Assembly (NCBI GenBank): GCA_963975425.1
Contig: CAXBGS010000004.1
Coordinates: 248,001-312,000 of the forward strand
Direction of reading: 5' to 3'
DNA from: CAXBGS01 sp963975425
GTDB taxonomy: Bacteria > Planctomycetota > Planctomycetia > Pirellulales > Pirellulaceae
Length of the DNA stretch: 64,000 nt
Each line of letters starts with the position of its first letter. Position 1 is the first letter of the stretch. The notes under the pieces are model-generated. The model made no database searches and was not told where the DNA came from. It saw only the letters and a list, made by a program, of their open reading frames with translations. The translations under genes and the position numbers were made by a program. Shown in pieces: positions 9,321-16,717 of the stretch.

Positions 9321-10569
9321 GTGGTCATACTCCCGTTTCATTGAGCGAATCTTCACTGAAAATAAAACTCTTACCAACCTAGAATCGATCACCCCGAAGC
9401 CGATGGCGTCCTGGATGATCAAAACAAACAAACATCCATTGATGGAATCTCTCTCACTGCGCGGACAATCTGATTCTGACACGGCTCAGAAAATGCGAGT
9501 CGGTCGACCGAGCCAACTGAATTCTTGACCTCCCTCGAGCCGACAAGACTTAGAAAGTCAAAGCAGCTGCCATGACCGAATTCAAAGATCAATGACGGTC
9601 CAACATGACGCATCCGATGTTCTTCTCCCACTCGCATGACTGATCCCTCACACCACCAAGCTTGACCTCGATATCGATTCCAAACATAGGCACGCCCCTC
9701 CATTCACGTGCCCTCGCCCCGGATTGGTGGACAGTGTACCCCTTCGCATTGCGAGCAAACACCAACTTCCAGTAGAGGGGATTCGATTTTTCCGATTTAA
9801 TTGACACCTCTTAGCTCGACCATCGTCCCTAAGGGGAGAACACCGGCCCTTAATGGCGACTGAGCAACAAACCCTTCCTCGATAGGCGATATCCAGCGAC
9901 GTTTCGTGCCTGTGGCGCGAACTGGACTCCCTGGAAACACAGCAAGGCTAGGCGGCTTAGCGGAACCGGGACCACTTCCGGAACTACCAACCGGAGGGCC
10001 ACCCTCCAGGGATCATCGCAGAGGTATGACGGCGGGGTCTGCCCGGGGACAGAACGTCAGCAATCGAACCAGGTTTCGCTTCGCTGGACCGCAGTTCGTG
10101 GCCGTTTTTATGAGCCGCGAGTGGCGAATTTGGTTGAGCAAGCCCCAGGAGTGAGCAAACCCCAGCAGACTGGGTGTCCGCTCTCTCACATTCGCACTTC
10201 GCAGCCGATTGACGTGGAGATTGCGATGATGCAAATGGAGGTGCTCAACACTTTCGATCCTCGCAAATTCGGCGAGCCTGTTTCTCTGTTTCCACCGTCG
10301 CATTCCCGATGTCGCAAGGAAGCTGAAACGATCCAATCCACCGCATGCGTGACCCCGGGGCTTGCGTCGTAGGTGGTGGCCTCTCGGCGACGTTCAACCA
10401 TCGATGCGACGAGACTGCCAGAGGTGCTTACCTGGTCTTTTGCAAAACGGTAACGCATCCGGTGCTAACGCGATGAACGATAATTGATTGGTGTCAAGAT
10501 CGACGGAGCCTGCAGACCAAACGCTTAGACAAACCAGTCGATCTCTTCCCCATGTCGACACAGCCCCAC
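9321..10569. other. Gene-poor stretch with possible structured RNA or decayed repeat
   Basis: I see no gene with a recognisable family or convincing start in these 1.25 kb; the short open frames on both strands overlap each other. About 9,900-10,110 is rich in short inverted repeats, such as GGAGGG-CCA-CCCTCC at about 9,993-10,007 and GCTAGGCGGCTTAGC at about 9,947-9,961. This suggests either a structured RNA or remnants of a mobile or repeated element. The part at 10,200-10,460 encodes overlapping short frames on the minus strand that could be a dispersed planctomycete repeat. The leftmost bases hold the promoter region of the PEP-CTERM gene. Confidence 0.5.
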
Positions 10570-11853
10570 TTAGAACGCGTCGGTATCGATGACTTCTCGA
10601 TTGGCGCGTGTTCCCAGTGCGCCCCACAATCCATAGGGGCTAGGGCTACCTGGCGTGGTTGCAGACGAAGGCATCGGAATCGCCGAACCTGGATTCTGGA
10701 CAGTGGCGTTGAATGGGTCACCTGCATCGATCGAATCCGTGATGAATTTGACCGCACCATCGCCCATGACCACGTGAGCGCCGCCCTGGTGACGACTGCT
10801 CGTTGAAAAACTGCCACTTCGCGAGGCGCCACCAATGCCAGTGGAATTCGCTTCGTTGCAAAGCTCACTATTCGGCCCAAGAATTGTCGTCACCGCACTG
10901 TAAAGCGGAAAACCATTGGCCCAGCGAAAACCGCGATTCAATTCCTCGCCGCCGACATCCGTGACAGACGTCAGCGTCGCGTTCCAAAACCGCGGGCGCA
11001 ACGGGTCGATGTCACCGCGACACAATAGTGGATTATCTCTCAGGCCGTTGGGGACGTCGGCTCGCATCACATCGGTCGTGATATCTCGATCGCCGAGATG
11101 CGTGTTCATTTCACCCAGCATGATCGTATTGGACAGCCCATCGAGAACGTCACGAAACTTGGTAAACGTTCTGGCAACGAACATCCCTCGGCAAGCGGCG
11201 CGTGCGTGCTGGGAACCCGTTAGCGTTGGGACATCATAGAGATCACGCGTGCCGGAGGTCTGTTGCTGTATCCCGTCACCGAGGCAAACGCCGTAATTGG
11301 TTCGACCCTGTGCCGGTAAACCCACACCGGGATCACTTGGACAACGCAGTGTTGGAATGTTCGCCAACCACGGACGGTACTGATTCATCCCGTGTCCGTT
11401 GGCGGTGCTCAGCGTCATATTCGGATCGGGACCCATTGGCGAAAAGAACAAGCCAGCCCCGGCATCGCCCGGAGGAATCTGATAGACGTTGGCTATTTGT
11501 TCCCAGATCGCTTGCTGCTCGAAAAATGGAGCCAACGGAACCAAGGCACTGCGTCGTAGCGAATTGTTGGACGTCGTGTTGTCCGGCATTGATGTCGCCG
11601 TCAAGCTGGGCGCCAGTCCTCCCGACGAACGCGAAGTCCCGCCGTGTTGGCGCGGCAGCGAATTGTATGCGGCGTGATAATTGTGAATCGCAAGGCCCAG
11701 CTGCTTCATGTTGTTGCTGCAACTCATGCGACGCGCCGCTTCGCGGGCCGCTTGGACTGCGGGTAACAGAAGTCCGACGAGGACACCAATGATCGCAATG
11801 ACCACCAACAACTCAACCAGGGTAAATCCCTTTCTGCAAGGCAGATGTTTCAT
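10570..11853 (-). CDS. DUF1559 prepilin-like protein (copy 1)
   Basis: The N-terminus is a type IV pilin-like signal: a short basic leader, cleavage expected after Gly9, then FTLVELLVVIAIIGVLVGLLLPAVQAAREAARRMSC as membrane helix (residues 10-45, shown here in outline only). The DUF1559 (SBP_bac_10) body follows, ending with the family HX9DG-type motif in RHQGGAHVVMGDGAVKF. These proteins occur in large numbers in Planctomycetes; they probably assemble through a type II secretion or pilus-like machine, and their exact job is unknown. The protein has 427 residues, normal for the family, and is almost collinear with the gene at 12913-14193. It is a single gene with no clear terminator at its 3' end. 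Confidence 0.93.
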   Translation of the reverse strand: MKHLPCRKGFTLVELLVVIAIIGVLVGLLLPAVQAAREAARRMSCSNNMKQLGLAIHNYHAAYNSLPRQHGGTSRSSGGLAPSLTATSMPDNTTSNNSLRRSALVPLAPFFEQQAIWEQIANVYQIPPGDAGAGLFFSPMGPDPNMTLSTANGHGMNQYRPWLANIPTLRCPSDPGVGLPAQGRTNYGVCLGDGIQQQTSGTRDLYDVPTLTGSQHARAACRGMFVARTFTKFRDVLDGLSNTIMLGEMNTHLGDRDITTDVMRADVPNGLRDNPLLCRGDIDPLRPRFWNATLTSVTDVGGEELNRGFRWANGFPLYSAVTTILGPNSELCNEANSTGIGGASRSGSFSTSSRHQGGAHVVMGDGAVKFITDSIDAGDPFNATVQNPGSAIPMPSSATTPGSPSPYGLWGALGTRANREVIDTDAF

Positions 11854-12464
11854 CTAGAACTCTTCAATTCATCGGTAGTAAGAAAGATGTAAGGTTCGTG
11901 ACTTGCCTGTAGGGAGTACCGCGATTTAAACATGGTTTTATGAAAATGCAAACTTCCAGCTTGCTAATGCTCTCCTTATTTCATAGCGATCGTTTATCGT
12001 CCGTAACGGCCGAGATTGGTGCCTGATCCATGCCATCGCTCGAAGACACTGTAAAGACAATCGGCCGAAGATTTCCATTACGCGCGGCGCAAACAGCAAC
12101 GCTTGCTCAAAACCCCGATGCATTGACCGGCATGATGATTGTCATGCGATAGACCCGGGGCGCAGTCCGACAGCGACTGCCACAGCGGCGACTGAGAATG
12201 CAGCCACAGAAAGAAAACTCACGACGATTTCGAAAGACCGTCAAGATCGCCAAAGCGATCTCGTCGAAACCTTATCCAATGCCTAGCGAAGAGAACGCGT
12301 ATCAGCAGTGATGCCTAACTTTGATCACAAGGACACAGAAATTTGCGGGAGTATCGACGATGAGGTGCCGAGACACAAACCGAGCGTCCGCAGTGGTGCC
12401 CGAATTGGTCATCGCATGCTCATCGTACACCGACGGCACCGCATCAAAGATGTTCACAAAAGAT
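11854..12464. other. Intergenic region upstream of DUF1559 copy 1
   Basis: No gene is supported in this 0.6 kb. Only short unrelated open frames are present on both strands. The part nearest 11,854 is AT-rich and must hold the promoter and leader of the minus-strand DUF1559 gene. I see no repeat or RNA element. Confidence 0.5.
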
Positions 12465-12502
12465 TTCAGCCGTAGAGACGCCAGGATGTCTCTACGGCTG
12501 AA
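12465..12502 (-). terminator. Strong hairpin downstream of the small lipoprotein gene
   Basis: A perfect 15-bp inverted repeat (12465-12479 and 12488-12502) surrounds the eight-base loop GCCAGGAT. It starts 26 bp beyond the stop of the minus-strand lipoprotein gene. The minus-strand sequence after the stem begins AATCTTTTGTG, so the U-tract is short but present. It most likely ends the lipoprotein transcript. Confidence 0.78.
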
Positions 12503-12527
12503 TCGATTAACGAAATAGATTTATCGC

Positions 12528-12716
12528 CTATTCTTCGGCGAGTTCGTCGTCTTCGTAAACTGCGTTGTCAATGTCTGGATTCTCAGCCAAGAACTGCTGT
12601 AGTTCATTACCCGACGGCGCCTCAATGGGACCGGAATCTGACTCTGCACAGCCCGTCAAGGTTAGGAATCCGAGCATCAATCCAAGGCAAGCAAGTTTGG
12701 TTAACGTTCTTATCAT
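12528..12716 (-). CDS. Small lipoprotein between the DUF1559 genes
   Basis: The 62-residue product has a lipoprotein signal peptide with lipobox LTGC, so Cys23 should be lipidated and the mature peptide is only 40 residues. The mature part is very acidic (NPDIDNAVYEDDELAEE) and carries no known domain. Similar short acidic lipoproteins next to DUF1559 genes are common in Planctomycetes, as far as I know the group, but have no assigned function. It lies downstream of DUF1559 copy 2 on the same strand, is followed by a strong hairpin, and may be co-transcribed with copy 2 or have its own promoter in the 196-bp gap. Confidence 0.82.
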   Translation of the reverse strand: MIRTLTKLACLGLMLGFLTLTGCAESDSGPIEAPSGNELQQFLAENPDIDNAVYEDDELAEE

Positions 12717-12748
12717 GTAATTATCCTTATTAAATTGCGTTCTTAGGC

Positions 12749-12775
12749 TGCTGCGAGATTAAAGATCGCAGCAGT
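12749..12775. other. Hairpin between DUF1559 copy 2 and the lipoprotein gene
   Basis: Nine perfectly paired bases (12749-12757 with 12767-12775, CTGCTGCGA and its complement) enclose a nine-base loop. No T-tract follows on the minus strand, so it is not a standard terminator. It could stabilise the upstream DUF1559 message or partly attenuate read-through into the lipoprotein gene. Confidence 0.5.
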
Positions 12776-12912
12776 GTTTCTAGCTTGACAACCGAGATCG
12801 TGTCTCGGTGTAAATCATGTTCTGTGTCAAATGACCCTGAATCAGCATCGGGGTGATCGTCAGCGAGACGTTCCCCCGTCGCCTGGAAAAGGCCATTTAC
12901 CGATGGAGTTTC

Positions 12913-14193
12913 CTAAAACTCGCCATCGATAAGCTCACGATTGGCACGCGTTCCAAGGGCTCCCCAAAGACCATAAGGACTGGCGCTACCAGGTGACGTA
13001 GCATACGTCGGCATGGGCATTGGTGATCCAGGACGTTGCACGGTCGCATTACTGGGATCCCCAGCATCAATCGAATCGGTGATGAATTTCACGGCACCGT
13101 CGCCCATGACAACATGCGCACCGCCTTGATGCCGACTGCTAGGAGCATACGTGCCTCCTTGAGCGGCACCACCCAACCCGGACATTGCCGCTTCGTTACA
13201 GATTTCGCTATTCGGGCCAAGAATGGTCGTTACCGCACTATAAATCGGGAAGCCATTCGCCCAGCGATAGCCACGATTCAGTTCAGCTCCGCCCACGTCC
13301 GTCACATTCATCAACGTGGCATTCCAAAATCTCGGACGAAGTGGGTCGATCTCTGGTCGACAGAGAAGTGGATTATCTCTTAGGCCCAAGGGGACGTCCG
13401 ATCGCATCACATCCGTTGTGATGTCCCGATCACCCAAATCCGTGTTCATTTCACCAAGCATGATGGTATTGGAAAGGCCGTCCAACACATCACGAAACTT
13501 GGTGAATGATCGACATACAAACATTCCGCGGCAGGCTGCGCGTGCATTTTGAGACCCGCCGTTGGTGGGAACATCATAGATATTGCTCGTACCAGCGGTT
13601 TGCTGTTGAATCCCGTCGCCAAGACAGACCCCATAATTCGTTCGTCCCTGCGCGGGCAATCCTACTCCGGGATCGCTCGGACAACGAAGTGTCGGGATGT
13701 TTGCCAGCCATGGACGGTACTGATTCATCCCATGTCCGTTCATGGTGCTAAGGGACATGTTTGGATCAGGCCCCATCGAAGAAAAGAAAAGTCCAGCGCC
13801 AGCGTCGCCCATCGGGATTTGATAGACGTTCGCGATCTGCTCCCAAAGAGCTTGCTGCTCAAAAAAGGGAGTCATCGGAACCAATGCGCTACGTCGCAGA
13901 GAGTTGTTCGACGTCGTGTTATTCGCCGCCGAGGTCGCGGTCAATCCCGGTGCCAGGCTCGCAATCGCTCGTGGAGTACCACCGTTCTGACGTGGCAACG
14001 AATTATATGCGGCATGATAATTATGCATCGCAAGCCCCAACTGCTTCATGTTATTGCTGCAGCTCATCCGACGCGCCGCTTCGCGCGCCGCTTGGACTGC
14101 AGGTAACAGAAGACCAACAAGAACGCCGATGATCGCGATGACCACCAGCAATTCGACCAGTGTAAAACCCCTCTTACAACGCTGACTCTTCAT
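12913..14193 (-). CDS. DUF1559 prepilin-like protein (copy 2)
   Basis: The 426-residue protein has the same design as the copy at 10570-11853: a short basic leader, a pilin-type cleavage site before FTLVELLVVIAIIG, a 35-residue hydrophobic helix and the DUF1559 body with RHQGGAHVVMGDGAVKF near the C-terminus. The two align end to end with only scattered substitutions; they differ most in a loop at residues 65-85 and in the last 40 residues. This points to a tandem duplication, kept similar by conversion or selection. As with its twin, secretion or assembly through a type II or pilus-like system is inferred from the leader. It is followed by the small lipoprotein gene. Confidence 0.93.
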   Translation of the reverse strand: MKSQRCKRGFTLVELLVVIAIIGVLVGLLLPAVQAAREAARRMSCSNNMKQLGLAMHNYHAAYNSLPRQNGGTPRAIASLAPGLTATSAANNTTSNNSLRRSALVPMTPFFEQQALWEQIANVYQIPMGDAGAGLFFSSMGPDPNMSLSTMNGHGMNQYRPWLANIPTLRCPSDPGVGLPAQGRTNYGVCLGDGIQQQTAGTSNIYDVPTNGGSQNARAACRGMFVCRSFTKFRDVLDGLSNTIMLGEMNTDLGDRDITTDVMRSDVPLGLRDNPLLCRPEIDPLRPRFWNATLMNVTDVGGAELNRGYRWANGFPIYSAVTTILGPNSEICNEAAMSGLGGAAQGGTYAPSSRHQGGAHVVMGDGAVKFITDSIDAGDPSNATVQRPGSPMPMPTYATSPGSASPYGLWGALGTRANRELIDGEF

Positions 14194-14225
14194 TACAAAC
14201 TCATCAAAACATAGGAAGGAACAAA

Positions 14226-14259
14226 AAAAATGGTGGGAGACGAAAAATGGTGGGGGGAC
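14226..14259. repeat. Purine-rich direct repeat in the leader of DUF1559 copy 2
   Basis: Two near-identical units, AAAAATGGTGGGAGAC at 14226-14241 and AAAAATGGTGGGGGGAC at 14243-14259, lie 32 bp upstream of the minus-strand start codon. A related GATGGCGGGAGA follows at about 14,284. In the mRNA this is a pyrimidine-rich tract. Its role is unknown. Confidence 0.65.
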
Positions 14260-14407
14260 AAAATGCCCTGAGGGAGACTAGTAGATGGCGGGAGATTCGC
14301 ACGATTTAAGCACAACTGAACAGGCAATGCAAATTTTGAGCACGCACGCAGTCGCTAAGCTGCAGCATGAGCACGCGAAATCCCTAAGAGAGGGGCCGCA
14401 TTCTTAC

Positions 14408-16717
14408 TCAGGCCATCATCCAGCGGCGACGTAAGAACCATTCGGTGCAAATCGCAGCGGCAAACAGAAGAAAGAGAATCCAGCCAGAGATCGGCCCGTC
14501 ACCGAGTCGATTTTTTTCAACGATTGGAACTTCGGCTTGGTTGCGCCGGGCGGCAATAATCGTTAGCAACTGGTTGATTTCATCAACCGAAAAAGATGCC
14601 CCGCCGTGGTCCGAAGTAAGGCTGGCTAATTGCTGCAAATAAACCGGATCGGCCATCGGACGCTCTAATTCACGGCTTTCTTGAATCACTTGAAACGTTA
14701 GCTCCGCCGGCCCGATCGTCGACGACGGATCCGTTGGTGAGGATTGTTCGGATCGCTGCAACGTTGGGGATGGTTCGTTGGCGCGAACACGTAGCGTGTG
14801 GAATCCTGGTTCAAGTTCGGGGATCGCACCTTTGATCGCGGCAACTGAATCTTGCAAAGCGGACTCAGCCGACTCGGTCACTTCCAACAATCTCACTTGA
14901 CCAGATTCATCGATCAGTTCAGCAATCAGGGTTACCGGCGATGGATTGCTCGCCAAAGAGTCGTAACGAGCTCGAAAGTCGGGGGGTGCAGACGCAGTGA
15001 ATCGTCGTGCGTCCATTTCGATTTGAATTTGGTCGTTGTCGGCATCTTCGCGAGACAGCGCCCATAACATCGCTTGCCGCCAGAACCTGCGATGCACATC
15101 GCTTTTGCCCGCCCGCCACCACCGCCAAGTTGAATCAAACGCAATCGATGCGACGCGTCCACGTCCGTACTCGCCGGTCACCATCAACGCATCACCCTGT
15201 TCGGATTCCAGCAGAACGTCGACTCCCGGAATCGGCTTGGTCTGGCCCCAGCGGTTGGCCCCGGTTAGCGCCGGCAGTTCGTCCCAAGCATCGTTGGCGG
15301 ATTGACCACCCATGTCGGTGATCGGATGCGACTTTGAAACTCGAATGGATAGCGGGCCATCGATTTGTCCGCCTTCGCTGATGTCAATCGGTAAAACGTT
15401 TGCAAGCGGTGACTCTGCGAATCCACCGTCGCCGTACGCCTGGAATCCACCCAGCGTGATTAACCCTGCACCATTGCCTATCGTCTCGGCGAGTTGTGCG
15501 AGCTGATCATCGCCGATCGCATCGGCGTGAATATCCCCGAGGATATAGACGTCGAATTTGCCAGCACTGAATCGATCCCCAAAATCGATCGGCCATTGCG
15601 TCCTGGGTTGGGCCGTCGATGAAGACACGGTGCGGGCGGGGACCCAGCGATAGGTGAGGTCAAGATCGGGAAAACGTTTCAGCGAACGACGCAGAAACGT
15701 TTGCTCAACACGTGGCATGCCCTCGATATACAGAATCCGCCCGCCGCCTTCGCGAACATCGACGAACGCGATCTGGTAATTGTTTTGCGTAACCCACTCG
15801 CCTTGTTGTTCATCGGCCTGAACCACCAAGCGATAGGTGCCCGGTGGTGGCGCGGTTAGCGCCAGCTCGATCGCCATTGTTTCGTTCGCCCGCGACGCGA
15901 CGACCGTTCTGCGGGCAGCGGCAATCGTTTCACCGTCTTTTGCGATCCATTCCAAACGCACCGGAACGGCAACGCCAGCTAACCCGCGCAGCATCACCTG
16001 AAAACTGACGTCGAACTCGTTTCCGGCAAACAGCGAGAGAGTTTCGCGCACCGACGTGATCGCCACATCGCGCGATGCAGTTGTTCCCCCGGCGGGTCCA
16101 ATCGGAACGCACCAAAGCGGCACACCGAGGGCGTTCAATGTTTCCGCGGCACGCCGAGCACCGTCGTCGTTGACCGAAGACGTCTGTGTCCCATCGCCCA
16201 TCAGGACAACACCTGCCATCGGCTGACCACCCACGACGTTGATGGCTGCCGCCGCCGCAGATGACAAGTCGGTCAGTTCACCCGTGGGAGAAATGGTGTC
16301 GAGCGCATCGGGACCTACGGAGTCGATGGTGGTCGTCGCTTGATCGTAGGTGATCAACTTGACCGAAAGTGACTCGTCCAGTTCTGCAAGGCCGGCAGCA
16401 AGCGCTTGCCACGCTTGCCGTTGACTGGTCCACCGATCGTTTCCGTCGCCGTCGGGCAACGTCATGCTGCGAGAAGTATCGACCGCAACAACCAGCGTCG
16501 CTTCGGCGGGACGATTGTCCGTGCGGATCAACGACGGACCAAAGGACGCCAGCAACAACACCAACGCGGCGACCGAGCGTAGCGCGATCAAGCGTCGACG
16601 CTTGCCTGGGTCGGGGGCTTCCGGCGTGAACAGCACAATGATCGTGACGACCGCAAATGCAGCCAAGACGGTAAACAACAGCGACCCGTAGATCGGTTCC
16701 AACACAAATCGATTCAT
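14408..16717 (-). CDS. vWA/GATase-like membrane protein of the BatA-type pair
   Basis: The 769-residue protein begins with two membrane segments (about residues 10-29 and 44-64). A von Willebrand factor A domain follows with an intact metal site DTSRSM, and VLMGDGTQ further on. The middle part (FDVYILGDIHADAIGDD, then GAGLITLGGFQAYGDG) looks like the class I glutamine amidotransferase-like fold commonly fused to such proteins. One more helix closes the protein (GWILFLLFAAAICTEWFL). In related loci these proteins sit with MoxR ATPases and DUF58 proteins and are thought to handle envelope or complex assembly; neither partner is in this window. The start overlaps the upstream gene stop by four bases (ATGA), so translation is coupled. 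Confidence 0.85.
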   Translation of the reverse strand: MNRFVLEPIYGSLLFTVLAAFAVVTIIVLFTPEAPDPGKRRRLIALRSVAALVLLLASFGPSLIRTDNRPAEATLVVAVDTSRSMTLPDGDGNDRWTSQRQAWQALAAGLAELDESLSVKLITYDQATTTIDSVGPDALDTISPTGELTDLSSAAAAAINVVGGQPMAGVVLMGDGTQTSSVNDDGARRAAETLNALGVPLWCVPIGPAGGTTASRDVAITSVRETLSLFAGNEFDVSFQVMLRGLAGVAVPVRLEWIAKDGETIAAARRTVVASRANETMAIELALTAPPPGTYRLVVQADEQQGEWVTQNNYQIAFVDVREGGGRILYIEGMPRVEQTFLRRSLKRFPDLDLTYRWVPARTVSSSTAQPRTQWPIDFGDRFSAGKFDVYILGDIHADAIGDDQLAQLAETIGNGAGLITLGGFQAYGDGGFAESPLANVLPIDISEGGQIDGPLSIRVSKSHPITDMGGQSANDAWDELPALTGANRWGQTKPIPGVDVLLESEQGDALMVTGEYGRGRVASIAFDSTWRWWRAGKSDVHRRFWRQAMLWALSREDADNDQIQIEMDARRFTASAPPDFRARYDSLASNPSPVTLIAELIDESGQVRLLEVTESAESALQDSVAAIKGAIPELEPGFHTLRVRANEPSPTLQRSEQSSPTDPSSTIGPAELTFQVIQESRELERPMADPVYLQQLASLTSDHGGASFSVDEINQLLTIIAARRNQAEVPIVEKNRLGDGPISGWILFLLFAAAICTEWFLRRRWMMA

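Noticed and set aside
10013..10336. Minus-strand 107-codon open frame
   Set aside because: It overlaps other frames of equal quality, has no ribosome binding site, and contains no signal or domain. It could be part of a repeat but is not supported as a gene.
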